Positions 7,502-16,960 are shown, numbered from the stretch's first letter. The stretch: DNA of 64,000 nt from Oscillospiraceae bacterium (GCA_902790325.1 CADARP010000003.1:103137-167136), one strand, 5' to 3'. The notes: generated by a model not told the origin, from the letters alone. Numbers and translations: made by a program.

Positions 7502-9445
7502 ATGATCCAAGTTAAACTCAAAGGCGACGTTATTAAGGAATATGACAGCGGCGTGACCGCGCTGGACGTGGCGAAGTCGCTGGGCATGGGACTGTACAAG
7601 GCAGCGTGCGTGTGCAGAATCGACGGCGAAGTGTGCGACCTGCGCACCGCGCTGACAAAAGACTGTGCGCTGGAGATCCTGACGTTCGACGATCCGGAGG
7701 GCAAGCATGCGTTCCGTCACACGGCGTCCCATATCCTGGCGCAGGCGGTCAAGCGCCTGTACCCGCAGGCGAAGCTGGCGATCGGCCCCGCGATCGAAAA
7801 CGGCTTCTACTATGATTTCGATATCGACACGCCCTTCACGCCCGAAATGCTCGAAAAGATCGAGGGCGAGATGAAGAAGATCGTCAAGGAAGGCCTGCCG
7901 CTCGAGCGGTACGAGCTGGACCCCGACGAAGCCATTGCCATGATGGAGAAAAAGGGCGAGATCTACAAAGTGGAGCTCATTCAGGAACATGCCGGCAAGG
8001 GAGAGAAGATCTCCTTCTTCCGTCAGGGCGAGTTTGACGAGCTGTGCGCGGGACCGCATATCCCCGACACAAGCCGCGTCAAGGCGTTCAAGCTGACGTC
8101 CGCGACCGGCGCGTACTGGCGCGGCGATTCCACAAAGAAGATGCTGCAGCGCATCTACGGCACCGCGTTCACGAAGAAGGACGAGATGGAGGCGTATCTG
8201 GCGTCCGTCGAGGAAGCGAAGAAACGCGACCACAACAAGCTCGGCCGCGAGCTGGAATACTTCACGACGTCCGAGCTGATTGGTCAGGGTCTGCCGATCC
8301 TGCTGCCGAAGGGCGCGCGCGTCATCCAGATCCTGCAGCGCTTTGTCGAGGACGAGGAGCAGCGCAGGGGCTGGCTGCTGACCAAGACGCCGTATATGGC
8401 CAAGAGCGATCTCTACAAGCTTTCCGGCCACTGGGATCATTACCGCGACGGTATGTTCGTGCTGGGAGATCCCGACTCCGAGGACGAAGTGTTCGCGCTG
8501 CGTCCGATGACCTGCCCGTTCCAGTACCAGGCGTACCTCAACCGCGCGCGCTCCTACCGCGATCTGCCGCTGCGCTATAACGAGACGTCCACGCTCTTCC
8601 GCAACGAGGCGTCGGGCGAGATGCACGGACTGATCCGCGTGCGTCAGTTCACGATCTCCGAGGGACACTTGATGTGCACGCCCGACCAGCTTGAGGACGA
8701 GTTCCGCGGCTGTCTGGAACTGGCGATTTATATGCTCAAAACACTCGGCCTGTACGAGGACGTTTCGTACCGCTTCTCGCAGTGGGATCCGAACGACCGC
8801 GAGAAATATATCGGCACGCCCGAGCAGTGGGACGAAGCGCAGGGCGTCATGCAGCGCATCCTCGAGCACCTCGAGATCCCGTATAAGATCGGCATCGGCG
8901 AAGCGGCGTTCTACGGCCCGAAGCTCGACATCCAGATCAAGAACGTGTTCGGCAAAGAGGATACGCTCATCACGCTCCAGGTCGACCAGATGCTCGCCGA
9001 GAAGTTCGGCATGGAATACGTCGACACCGACGGCAGCAAGAAGAACCCGTACATCATTCACAGAACGTCCATCGGCTGCTACGAGCGCACGCTCGCGCTG
9101 CTGATCGAAAAATATGCCGGCGCGTTCCCGCTGTGGCTTGCGCCCGAACAGATCCGTCTGCTGCCGATCGCCGACCGGCACCAGCCGTATGCGCAGGAAG
9201 TCGAAAAGCGTCTGTCCGCGCTGGGTTTCCGTGTGACGACCGACATGCGCTCGGAAAAGATCGGCTACAAGATCCGCGAAGCGCAGAAAGAAAAGATCCC
9301 CTATATGCTGCTCGTCGGCGACAAGGAGATCGAGGAAGGCAATCTGTCCGTGCGGCGCAGAAGCGGCGGCGACATGGGCAGCATGGAGGAATCGGACTTT
9401 ACGGCGATGGCGCTGCGCGAGACCGCGGAAAAGGCTATCTGGTAA
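7502..9445 (+). CDS. thrS: Threonine-tRNA ligase
   Basis: 647 residues. An N-terminal TGS domain (about 1-62) is followed by the editing domain with HTASH and CAGPH, the class II core with motif 2 (RYNETSTLFRNEASGEMHGL), the zinc/active-site Cys in MTCPF, His in FTISEGHL and His in IHRTSIGCYER (motif 3), then the anticodon-binding domain (EQIRLLPI onward). The start is ATG 7502 because AAAGGAG (7486-7492) lies 9 bases before it; an in-frame TTG/ATG further up lies inside the T-box terminator. It charges tRNA-Thr with threonine and clears mischarged Ser. The T-box controls it. Confidence 0.97.
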   Translation: MIQVKLKGDVIKEYDSGVTALDVAKSLGMGLYKAACVCRIDGEVCDLRTALTKDCALEILTFDDPEGKHAFRHTASHILAQAVKRLYPQAKLAIGPAIENGFYYDFDIDTPFTPEMLEKIEGEMKKIVKEGLPLERYELDPDEAIAMMEKKGEIYKVELIQEHAGKGEKISFFRQGEFDELCAGPHIPDTSRVKAFKLTSATGAYWRGDSTKKMLQRIYGTAFTKKDEMEAYLASVEEAKKRDHNKLGRELEYFTTSELIGQGLPILLPKGARVIQILQRFVEDEEQRRGWLLTKTPYMAKSDLYKLSGHWDHYRDGMFVLGDPDSEDEVFALRPMTCPFQYQAYLNRARSYRDLPLRYNETSTLFRNEASGEMHGLIRVRQFTISEGHLMCTPDQLEDEFRGCLELAIYMLKTLGLYEDVSYRFSQWDPNDREKYIGTPEQWDEAQGVMQRILEHLEIPYKIGIGEAAFYGPKLDIQIKNVFGKEDTLITLQVDQMLAEKFGMEYVDTDGSKKNPYIIHRTSIGCYERTLALLIEKYAGAFPLWLAPEQIRLLPIADRHQPYAQEVEKRLSALGFRVTTDMRSEKIGYKIREAQKEKIPYMLLVGDKEIEEGNLSVRRRSGGDMGSMEESDFTAMALRETAEKAIW

Positions 9446-9460
9446 AAGGGGACGTTGTAT

Positions 9461-10483
9461 ATGCAGGAGAGAAAAGTTGCCATTTACGGCGCGGGTTCGC
9501 TCGGTACGGTGCTCGGTGCGTTTATGACGCAGAACGGCGTGGACGTGGAGCTCGTCAACCGCAATAAGGCGCATGTCGGGGCGCTGCGCGAAAAGGGCGC
9601 GCACATCACCGGCACGGTGGAGATGACCGTTCCGGTCAAGGCGATCTTTCCCGATGAAATGGACGGCACGTACGAGGTCATCTTCCTGATGACCAAGCAG
9701 CTCTTCAATGACGAGGTTGTGGCGTTTCTCAAACCCATGCTGACCGAGGACGGCGTGATCGTCACGCTGCAGAACGGCATTCCGGAGCCGGGCATCGCCG
9801 AGATCGTGGGCAAGGCGCACACCATCGGCTGCACGGTCGAGTGGGGCGCGACGCTGTCTGCGCCGGGCGAGTGCATCCTCACCAGCGACAAGGAGAGCCT
9901 GTCGTTCCACATGGGACGCATGGAGGGCATCACCGACGCGCAGATGAACCGCGTGCGGGAACTGCTCGAGAAAATGTGTCCGGTGCATATCGAGGACAAT
10001 CTTTTGGGCGCGCGGTGGTCGAAGCTGCTGATCAACGCGACGTTTTCCGGCCTCGGCACTGTGGTCGGCGGCGTGTTCGGCGACGTGTCCGAGGACAAAG
10101 ACGTGCAGCCGATCGCGCTGCGCTGCATGAAGGAATGCATTGACGTCGGCCATGCGGCAGGGGAGACGTTCGCACCCGTGCAGGGCAAGGACATCACCAA
10201 ACTGTTCTACTACACGAACGGCCTTAAAAAGGCGTTTGCCAAGTTTCTGCTGCCGATCGCCATGAAAAAACACCGCGACATCGAACCGTCGATGCTGCAG
10301 GATCTCAAAAAGGGCAAGCCCTGCGAGGTCGACGCGATCAACGGCGTCGTCTGCGAATGGGGCAGAAAGTGCGGCGTGCCGACGCCGGTCAACGACCGCA
10401 TTGTCGAAGTCATCAAAAAAGAACAGGCCGGAGAGCTGCCGCTCGACAAGAGCAACATCCGCCTGTTCGACGATCTGAAATAA
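9461..10483 (+). CDS. 2-dehydropantoate 2-reductase family protein
   Basis: 340 residues. The N-terminal Rossmann fold has AIYGAGSLGTVLG and continues with EVIFLMTKQ and TLQNGIPE. The C-terminal helical domain has the family signature GARWSKLLINATFSGL. These are hallmarks of the ApbA/PanE ketopantoate reductase family, which reduces 2-dehydropantoate to pantoate with NADPH in coenzyme A synthesis. No other pantothenate genes are in the window and several paralogous reductases share the fold, so the substrate is not certain. The start is ATG 9461, nine bases after AAAAGGGG (9444-9451), rather than TTG 9455. It lies 15 bp after thrS and may be read from the thrS transcript. Confidence 0.88.
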   Translation: MQERKVAIYGAGSLGTVLGAFMTQNGVDVELVNRNKAHVGALREKGAHITGTVEMTVPVKAIFPDEMDGTYEVIFLMTKQLFNDEVVAFLKPMLTEDGVIVTLQNGIPEPGIAEIVGKAHTIGCTVEWGATLSAPGECILTSDKESLSFHMGRMEGITDAQMNRVRELLEKMCPVHIEDNLLGARWSKLLINATFSGLGTVVGGVFGDVSEDKDVQPIALRCMKECIDVGHAAGETFAPVQGKDITKLFYYTNGLKKAFAKFLLPIAMKKHRDIEPSMLQDLKKGKPCEVDAINGVVCEWGRKCGVPTPVNDRIVEVIKKEQAGELPLDKSNIRLFDDLK

Positions 10484-10500
10484 GCATACGATAACGAAAT

Positions 10501-10541
10501 GACCGCCGCGGTTCAGAGAAAACGCTGAGCCGCGGCGGTCG
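10501..10541. terminator. Bidirectional intrinsic terminator
   Basis: Long stem GACCGCCGCGG-TTCAG/CTGAG-CCGCGGCGGTC (10501-10516 and 10525-10540), between the convergent reductase and cca genes. The T-rich flank ATGTTTTATTG follows on the plus strand. Confidence 0.8.
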
Positions 10542-10546
10542 ATGTT

Positions 10547-11704
10547 TTATTGTGTTTGTCTGACTGCTTCCAAAAGTGCTTCGCGCTCGTTTTCGAGCGT
10601 GCCGGACAGCACGCGTTCGAGCAGCATGTCGAGCGTCCTGCCGATCTCGGTGCCGGACAGTCCCATTGCCTGCAGGTCGCGCCCGTTCACGGCGAGATCG
10701 CGCAGCGTCAGACAAGGTTTCTGCGCGAGGACGGCTTCCAGTTCACGAAACCGCGCGGCAGCTTCTTCTTCGCCGATCTCACCCGTTGCGGCGGCGAATG
10801 CGATGCGCCGGCGCGCTTGTTCGGGCGGCAGTGAGGCGAGCAGATGCCGTCCGTCCGGCAGCGCTGCCGCGTGCAGCGCGCAGACGGCGCGTATGGTCTT
10901 GTTGTCCGCGTGCAGGTATCGCAGCGCGGCCTCGGCGTCCGTGTCCATGAGCAGCAGCGCAAGCCGCAGGATCATGTCGCAGTCCGTCCGTTCAAAAGCC
11001 CGCAGCCCCGCATCGGACAGACCGGGCAGAAAGACGCGCATCACGTCCGAGTATTCCCGCATCACGGCAGGGGCGTTCACGCCGCAGAGAAGCTTGCGCG
11101 TCTCGGCGTACAGCCGTTCAACGGCGATCTGACGCAGCAGCTCACGGTTATTATGGACAGCGGCGGCGGTGGCCGGTTCGATGGAAAAATCCAGCACGGC
11201 CGCAAAACGCAGTGCGCGCAGGATGCGCAGACCGTCCTCCCGGAAACGCAGGTTCGCTTCGCCCACGCAACGCAGGATGCGAGCCTCGGCGTCCGCCTGT
11301 CCGCCGAACGGATCGACGAGCGTTTCACCGTCGTATGCCATGGCGTTGACCGTGAAGTCCCGCCGTGCCAGGTCGTCCTCGATGCGCGAGGTGAACGTGA
11401 CGCCTTTCGGATGGCGGTGATCGGCGTAGTCGCCGTCGATGCGGAACGTCGTCACTTCAAACGGTTCACGGTCGATGAGGACGGTCACGGTGCCGTGCTG
11501 TATGCCGGTCTCCAAGACGCGAAAATCCCGGAACGCCTGCGTGACCTCCCGCGGCGACGCATCGGTCGCAATGTCGAAGTCGTGCGGCGGCAGTCCCATG
11601 CACGCGTCGCGCACGCATCCGCCGACGAGATAGGCACGAAAGCCGTTCACGCGCAGTACGGACAGGATCGTCCGTACGCCCGGCGGCAGCTCCATGCGAA
11701 ACAC
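10547..11704 (-). CDS. cca: CCA tRNA nucleotidyltransferase
   Basis: 385 residues, class II nucleotidyltransferase fold. Visible motifs are the head YLVGGCVRDACMG, the metal-binding DFDIAT, the HGTVTV strand, RRDFTVNAMAYD and the ERLYAETRKLL region. It adds or repairs the CCA 3' end of tRNAs using CTP and ATP. The chosen start is GTG 11704, six bases after GGAGGG on the minus strand; ATG 11695 is an alternative. The C-terminus is shorter than in HD-containing homologues and no HD motif is seen. It is divergent from the HAD gene and ends at a bidirectional terminator. Confidence 0.93.
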   Translation of the reverse strand: MFRMELPPGVRTILSVLRVNGFRAYLVGGCVRDACMGLPPHDFDIATDASPREVTQAFRDFRVLETGIQHGTVTVLIDREPFEVTTFRIDGDYADHRHPKGVTFTSRIEDDLARRDFTVNAMAYDGETLVDPFGGQADAEARILRCVGEANLRFREDGLRILRALRFAAVLDFSIEPATAAAVHNNRELLRQIAVERLYAETRKLLCGVNAPAVMREYSDVMRVFLPGLSDAGLRAFERTDCDMILRLALLLMDTDAEAALRYLHADNKTIRAVCALHAAALPDGRHLLASLPPEQARRRIAFAAATGEIGEEEAAARFRELEAVLAQKPCLTLRDLAVNGRDLQAMGLSGTEIGRTLDMLLERVLSGTLENEREALLEAVRQTQ

Positions 11705-11720
11705 TGTGATCCCTCCCCGT

Positions 11721-11749
11721 TTGACAAATGTCGTTCCATACGCTACAAT
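11721..11749 (+). promoter_or_regulatory. Consensus sigma-A promoter for the HAD hydrolase
   Basis: TTGACA (11721-11726), 17 bp spacer, TACAAT (11744-11749). Close to the sigma-A consensus. Confidence 0.85.
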
Positions 11750-11798
11750 ATAGCATAATTATAGAAAGTTTCCGGAAAGAAGTCAAGGAGGGGCAGTT

Positions 11799-12479
11799 AT
11801 GAAGATCAAGGGCGTCGTGTTCGATCTCGACCACACATTGTTCGACCGTTATGCAACGCTGACGGCGATCGCACCGTATTTTTGCAGTTACTTTGATGTT
11901 GCGCCCGGTATGACGCCGGAGGTGCTGACGCCGATCTGGATCGAAGCGGACAAGAATTGCGTGCATCTCGGCTGGGATGCCGTGATCGCTTACCTTGCCG
12001 ATCGCGGCGTGTTCCGCACCGTGCCGGAGCTGCCGGTGTATTCGGCGTTTCTTTTGGGAATGTTCCGCCGCATCAGCGTGCCGTTCGACTGCACACAGTC
12101 GCTGCTCGACGAGCTGCACGAAATGGGATACAAAACGGGACTCATCACCAACGGCAGCGGCGAAACGCAGCGCGCGAAGCTGCGCAACCTCGGCATCGAG
12201 GACAGCTTCGATCAGGTCGTGATCTCCGGGGAATTCGGCGTGCACAAGCCCGCGCCGGAGCCGTTTCTGGCGATTGCGCGCTGGCTCGGCGCCGAACCGT
12301 CGGAGCTGCTGTACGTCGGCGACAATCCGCTCAACGACGTGCAGGCGTCGCGCGAAGCGGGCTTTGTGCCCGTGTGGGTGCGCACGACCGGCACGTGGGT
12401 CTATCCCGACATCCGGAAACCGCAGCTGCAGATCGACTGCGTCCGCGAACTGCCGGAGCTGCTGCGGCAGTTAGGATAA
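11799..12479 (+). CDS. HAD-superfamily hydrolase (subfamily IA)
   Basis: 226 residues with all four HAD motifs: I (FDLDHTLFD, nucleophile Asp10), II (LITNGSGE), III (Lys in GVHKPAPEPF) and IV (YVGDNPLNDV). A helical cap lies between motifs I and II. Such proteins dephosphorylate small phosphometabolites; the substrate cannot be read from the sequence. AAGGAGGGG precedes the ATG. The last 9 bp overlap the end of the convergent ATPase gene and no terminator separates them. Confidence 0.9.
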   Translation: MKIKGVVFDLDHTLFDRYATLTAIAPYFCSYFDVAPGMTPEVLTPIWIEADKNCVHLGWDAVIAYLADRGVFRTVPELPVYSAFLLGMFRRISVPFDCTQSLLDELHEMGYKTGLITNGSGETQRAKLRNLGIEDSFDQVVISGEFGVHKPAPEPFLAIARWLGAEPSELLYVGDNPLNDVQASREAGFVPVWVRTTGTWVYPDIRKPQLQIDCVRELPELLRQLG

Positions 12480-13541
12480 GATCTCCGCGGCCGTCTTTTC
12501 CGCAAGACGCGTCACGGAATCAAAGTCCATCGCGCACTTGTAATACGTTTCCAGTTCGTTGTGGATACGCAGCGCGTCGCTGCACGCGGAAACGGCCTCT
12601 TCGATCAGCTCTTTCTCCGTGCGGCGGCTGAAGGTGATGCGGCTGCGGTGGGCGCGCAGCGCGGCGGCGTCCGTAAAGCGCGACGCGCGAACCTTCGATG
12701 TGCCTTCAAAGCGATGGAATGCGTTTTCGGTGACGATCCCGAGACGCAGATGCGGCACCAGAAGGTGCTGCGGTCCCGCGTCCGGATGCAGCGGGCACGG
12801 GCACACGATCACGTCCAGTCCCGCGCCCAGCGCGTACCGGCGCAGACAGCCGAGCAGCGCCGCGGACACGGCGCCGTACAGATCCTCGACGACCAGAACT
12901 TCTTCGCACAGTGCGTCGAGCGTATCGCGGTGCACGTAGATTCCTTCCGGCGTTACGGCGGACAAATACCGTGTGTGTTCCCGGCCGATGACGCCGCGCG
13001 GCGCGCCGAACCTGCGCGAAGCAAAGCGCGATGCGTACCGTTCGATCTTATCCGTGTCGACACACCCGAGGGCGATGCGCCGCACGTCGCGGCTGAGCGA
13101 TTCCGCCGCCTGCAGGAAGCGCACGCAGCGCCGGTGCGCGGACGCGTTCTCCGCGAACAGACGCATGATCTCCTCGCGGTTTTCGCGCAGACGCGTGTCG
13201 TCCCAATAGGTGCTCAGATCGAGCGTTTTTTCTACGGCGCCCGGATACTTCGGATCGAGCACATGCGGCGCGGTGCCGTCGGCAATACAGATTTTTTTGG
13301 ATTCTATCCGCAGTGCATCGAGAGAATTCGGATCGGATGCGCAGCGGATCGTTTCATATCCGACGCCCGCTTCGCCGCACCGCGCGGCGATTGTTTTCAG
13401 GAGAGTGGATTTGCCCGTTCCGGGGCCGCCTTTGAGAATGTACGCGCGCCAGCCGTCTGTCGGGTCGTACAGTTCGCGGAACAGGGAGCGGAACCCGTAC
13501 GGCGTGTTCGCGCCCAGAAAGAAAGTCGTGTTCTCTGTCAT
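12471..13541 (-). CDS. P-loop ATPase of the PRK06851-type family
   Basis: 356 residues. It begins FFLGANTPYGF, then has a Walker A motif GGPGTGKST (near residue 40), CASDPNSLDALRI and IADGTAPHVLDPKYPGAVE. This order matches, to my knowledge, an uncharacterised Firmicutes ATPase family (PRK06851). The family often has a second P-loop half; here the C-terminal half (VEDLYGAVSAALLG, CPCPLHPD) is recognisable but I see no second Walker A. GGAGGGG lies just before the ATG. Monocistronic on the minus strand. The role is unknown and no partner gene is adjacent. Confidence 0.75.
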   Translation of the reverse strand: MTENTTFFLGANTPYGFRSLFRELYDPTDGWRAYILKGGPGTGKSTLLKTIAARCGEAGVGYETIRCASDPNSLDALRIESKKICIADGTAPHVLDPKYPGAVEKTLDLSTYWDDTRLRENREEIMRLFAENASAHRRCVRFLQAAESLSRDVRRIALGCVDTDKIERYASRFASRRFGAPRGVIGREHTRYLSAVTPEGIYVHRDTLDALCEEVLVVEDLYGAVSAALLGCLRRYALGAGLDVIVCPCPLHPDAGPQHLLVPHLRLGIVTENAFHRFEGTSKVRASRFTDAAALRAHRSRITFSRRTEKELIEEAVSACSDALRIHNELETYYKCAMDFDSVTRLAEKTAAEILS

Positions 13542-13629
13542 TAAAACCCCTCCGTGATGGTGATTCTGTCCTATTCTATTCGGCGGCGCGCAAACCGGTG
13601 CACGTACAGTTCCGGTTCCGCACAGGGGA

Positions 13630-13662
13630 TTTCGTACCCTTTTTTTCGTATTTCGTACGAAA
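13630..13662 (+). promoter_or_regulatory. Cluster of TTTCGTA half-sites (putative operator)
   Basis: TTTCGTA occurs three times in one direction at 13630, 13644 and 13651. The last is part of a perfect 12 bp palindrome TTTCGTACGAAA (13651-13662), which ends 5 bp before the -35 box. It looks like a multi-site operator for an unknown regulator of the duplicated Ig-like protein genes. Confidence 0.55.
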
Positions 13663-13666
13663 CAGC

Positions 13667-13695
13667 TTTACAAAAAAGGAAAAGTCTGTTATAAA
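13667..13695 (+). promoter_or_regulatory. Sigma-A promoter for the first Ig-like protein gene
   Basis: TTTACA (13667-13672), 17 bp spacer, TATAAA (13690-13695), directly downstream of the TTTCGTA cluster. Confidence 0.75.
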
Positions 13696-13730
13696 GAGAA
13701 TGCATACTGTAAAGGTTGAGGAGGATTTTT

Positions 13731-15284
13731 ATGAAGAGCACTTTGAAACGTGCGCTCGCGCTGCTGCTGGTCCTGCTTTTGGGCATGACGTCGATCGGCG
13801 GCGCGGGCATGACCGCGTCCGCGGCGGAACCGACGCTCGTATCCATCTCCATCTGCGTGGAAAACCTGACGCTGCAAGTGGGCGAAACCAGACAGCTTTC
13901 CGTCGTCGTAGTGTATTCCGACGGCACGACCGGAACAATCACGGATCTCGCGCGCTGGGCTTCGGATAACACGGAATATGTTTCCGTTACCGGCAAGGGT
14001 CTTGTGACTGCGCTGAAAGTCACGAACGAACCGGTTCCGATCTACGCCAGCTATACCGAAAACGGCGTGACCAAGGAAGCGTCCTGCTACATCAGAGTTA
14101 TCAGAGCGCCTATCCATGTCGATAAGATCAGCTGGACTTGGAGCGCGAATTCGCTCTATGCCGGCACGAACAAGACGTATTCTTTTGACAAAACGTCCGG
14201 ATTGTATTCGATCATCCCCGAGAATGCGGATGTAAAGTCGGCGACTTTGACCTGCGTGCCTGCTTACGCGCTGGAGATCGACAACGAAAAGAAGACGTTC
14301 AAGGTCAATCCGCTTGAAGACAGAGAAACGCTTTCCGTCACCCTGACGCTGACCGCGGACGGCGCCGGTGCACAGTGCCTGCCCGTGTCGAAGGCGATGA
14401 CGATCTACAGAGACATCCCGATCACCGGTGTTTCGTGGGATTTCGTCAACGGCACCAGAACGCCGTGGTTCAGTTACTATGACAAGAACGATCCGAAAAA
14501 GGTTGCCGTCTACAATTTCATGCCCGCCGAATTGGACGCCCCGGCTGCGGAGTATAAATTCAAGTTCCTTCCGCAGGGCCTGAATGCGAGCATTCGGTCT
14601 ATCATCGAGCTGTGCGACATTTCGTTTGAGAGCTCCGACAAGAGAGTCATCTTCTTTGATGAAATCACAGGCCGCCTGATCCCCGTCGGCAACGGCACTG
14701 CGGATCTGACCATCACCGTGGTCACGCCCGGGGGCAAGGTATTTAAAGATACCGTGACGGCCGGCGTTTACGGCTCTCCCTACACGCCCATCACCCATGT
14801 CGAGATCGTTCCGACGGATGATGCGAACAAGTGCGAAGTCGGCGAGCACGAAACACCCAAAGTTTCTCTGATGTATGAGAAGGATCTCAAGCTGACGACG
14901 AAGATGAACGACGGTGCGACGCTCCTCAACAAGACGATCGAAGTCCCGATGGACGACGGAAGAACGCTCATGACTGTCCAAAAGTGCGATTTTAAATGGA
15001 CGAGCGACGACGAAGATATCGTTACGGTCACGACGAATAAGGACGGCACCGCGACCGTCGCCGCCAAGAGCGGGGGCGATGCGACCGTCAGGCTGACGAT
15101 CAACGACAGCGGCGAGAAGATCGTCAAGGAAGTCAGAGTCCACGTAGGGATGTCCTGGTGGGAAGCTCTGCTCGGATTCCTGGTCGCGCTCTTAACCTTC
15201 CAGTGGAGCAAGCTGCCTCCGATTATGACGGATTTAGTCCGAAGACCTGATCGCTGCGGCAACATCACGGGTGTCTGGAACTGA
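13731..15284 (+). CDS. Secreted Ig-like (Big_2-type) domain protein, copy 1
   Basis: 517 residues. A signal peptide (KSTLKRALALLLVLLLGM..., cut near TASA-A) precedes Ig-like modules. The first (LTLQVGETRQLSVVVVYSDG, RWASDNTEYVSVTGKGLV) is a clear Big_2 domain; another is seen near the end (CDFKWTSDDEDIVTVTTNKD). After the last module comes a hydrophobic Trp-containing segment (SWWEALLGFLVALLTFQW), then about 25 polar residues. GAGGAGGA (13718-13725) lies 5 bases before ATG 13731. The next gene is a paralogue with an identical 86 bp coding stretch. Likely exposed on the cell surface as a binding or structural protein; ligand unknown. Confidence 0.85.
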   Translation: MKSTLKRALALLLVLLLGMTSIGGAGMTASAAEPTLVSISICVENLTLQVGETRQLSVVVVYSDGTTGTITDLARWASDNTEYVSVTGKGLVTALKVTNEPVPIYASYTENGVTKEASCYIRVIRAPIHVDKISWTWSANSLYAGTNKTYSFDKTSGLYSIIPENADVKSATLTCVPAYALEIDNEKKTFKVNPLEDRETLSVTLTLTADGAGAQCLPVSKAMTIYRDIPITGVSWDFVNGTRTPWFSYYDKNDPKKVAVYNFMPAELDAPAAEYKFKFLPQGLNASIRSIIELCDISFESSDKRVIFFDEITGRLIPVGNGTADLTITVVTPGGKVFKDTVTAGVYGSPYTPITHVEIVPTDDANKCEVGEHETPKVSLMYEKDLKLTTKMNDGATLLNKTIEVPMDDGRTLMTVQKCDFKWTSDDEDIVTVTTNKDGTATVAAKSGGDATVRLTINDSGEKIVKEVRVHVGMSWWEALLGFLVALLTFQWSKLPPIMTDLVRRPDRCGNITGVWN

Positions 15285-15360
15285 CAGTCGATGGGTTCTT
15301 GACACTCTGCAAAATGGAGCACAGTTCGGCAGAGCTGTGTGTAAAACGAGGAGGATGTTT

Positions 15361-16941
15361 ATGAAAAAAACTTTGAAAACTGCGCTCGCGCTGCTGCTGG
15401 TCCTGCTTTTGGGCATGACGTCGATCGGCGGCGCGGGCATGACCGCGTCCGCGGCGGAACCGACGCCCGTATCCGTTTCCATCGGCGCGGATGAACTGAC
15501 GCTGCAAAAGGGCGAAACCAGACAGCTTTCCGCCACCGCGGTGTATTCCGACTACACGACCGGAACGATCACGGATCTCGTGCAATGGACTTCGGACGAC
15601 GCGGAATATGTTACCGTTTCCGGCAAGGGTCTTGTGACTGCGCTGAAAGTCACGAACGAACCGGTGACGGTGTCTGCAAAATATACGCAGGATGGCGTGA
15701 CGTTGGAAGCGAGCTGTAAAGTTGCTGTCGTCAAAACGGTTCCGGCGGAGAGGATTATTTGGAACTGGCCTGTGAACGCATTGATCGCGGGTACAGACAA
15801 GGTGTATTCTTTTGACAAAACGTCCGGCTTGTATTCGATCATCCCGGAAAATGCGGGTGTGCAGTCGGTGTCGCTGTCCTGCACGCCTGCGGACGCGCTG
15901 GAGATCGACAACGAAAAGAAGACGTTCAAGGTCAATCCGCTCACGGACAGAGAAACGCTCGCCGTTACCCTGACGCTGACCGCGGACGGCGCCGGCGCAC
16001 ACTGTCTGCCCGCGTCGAAAACGATGACGATCTACAGAATCGATCCGATTAAATTTGTTGGCGTCCGATGGAAGCGCGAAAACGAGACGGCGACTACATG
16101 GCTGCGCTGCTTTGAAAAGCCCGCGGGCGCTGTGGGCGTGTACTATTTCATGCCCACCGCGCTGGGCAATCCCGATGCGGACTATGCGTTTGAACTGGTG
16201 TTCCAGCCGCTTTATTATGAAGGCAAGGCCGGTGCCGGCGGAACGGATGACTTGGAGACACAGATCCTGAAACAGAGTGACATTGAAGTGACCAGTTCGG
16301 ACAAGCGCGTGATCGCCGTCGATATGCCGACCGGCCGCCTTATTCCCGTCGGCAACGGCACGGCGGATCTGACCGTGACCGTTACGTTGCCGAACGGCAA
16401 GTCCTGCAGCGATACCATGACGGCAGGCGTCTACGATTCTCCTTACACGCCCATCACGGAAGTGCGCATCGCATCGGCGGACGAGTCGATTGTATGCGAA
16501 ACCGGCGCGGACGAAATGCCGAAGATATCCCTTGTGTTCGGACACGATTATCTTCTGACAGCGAAGCTCAACGACGGCGCGACGCTCCTGAACGAGACGA
16601 CCGATATCATGCTCGACGACGGCAGAGTCCTCAAGACTGTCAGAAAATGCGACTTTAAATGGACGAGCAGCGACGAAAACGTCGTAACCGTAAGCACCAA
16701 CCGGGACGGAACGGCAAGCATCCGCGCTTCAGGCGTCGGCGACGCAGCCGTCACGCTGACGATCAACGACAACGGCAAGATGATCGTTTCGCAGATCAAG
16801 GTTCACGCACGGATGACGTGGCAGGAAGCGCTGGTCGGATTCTTCACAAGCCTCTTTACCTTTAGTTGGGGCAAAACTGCGATGTATTCCAGGGCGTTCT
16901 GGGCCGCCGCCCGGGACGCATTCAAAGGCACGCACTGCTGA
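15361..16941 (+). CDS. Secreted Ig-like (Big_2-type) domain protein, copy 2
   Basis: 526 residues, a tandem paralogue of the preceding protein along its whole length. It shares the same signal peptide, first Big_2 module (LTLQKGETRQLSATAVYSDY), middle region (VYSFDKTSGLYSIIPENAG) and last module (CDFKWTSSDENVVTVSTNRD). The Trp/hydrophobic segment is again right after the last module (MTWQEALVGFFTSLFTFSW), followed by a basic polar tail. GAGGAGGA (15348-15355) precedes ATG 15361. There is no convincing -10 box between the copies, so both are probably on one transcript, ended by the terminator at 16961. Middle parts have diverged, which suggests an old duplication with a conserved export signal. 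Confidence 0.85.
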   Translation: MKKTLKTALALLLVLLLGMTSIGGAGMTASAAEPTPVSVSIGADELTLQKGETRQLSATAVYSDYTTGTITDLVQWTSDDAEYVTVSGKGLVTALKVTNEPVTVSAKYTQDGVTLEASCKVAVVKTVPAERIIWNWPVNALIAGTDKVYSFDKTSGLYSIIPENAGVQSVSLSCTPADALEIDNEKKTFKVNPLTDRETLAVTLTLTADGAGAHCLPASKTMTIYRIDPIKFVGVRWKRENETATTWLRCFEKPAGAVGVYYFMPTALGNPDADYAFELVFQPLYYEGKAGAGGTDDLETQILKQSDIEVTSSDKRVIAVDMPTGRLIPVGNGTADLTVTVTLPNGKSCSDTMTAGVYDSPYTPITEVRIASADESIVCETGADEMPKISLVFGHDYLLTAKLNDGATLLNETTDIMLDDGRVLKTVRKCDFKWTSSDENVVTVSTNRDGTASIRASGVGDAAVTLTINDNGKMIVSQIKVHARMTWQEALVGFFTSLFTFSWGKTAMYSRAFWAAARDAFKGTHC

Positions 16942-16960
16942 CCGGTCACACAAACGCTTT

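Noticed and set aside
7484..10273. 929-codon minus-strand ORF opposite thrS and the reductase gene
   Set aside because: Overlaps two well-supported genes in full and shows no domain; typical GC-rich antisense frame.
15299..15327. Separate promoter for the second Ig-like gene
   Set aside because: TTGACA is present at 15299 but no -10 box lies at a suitable distance.
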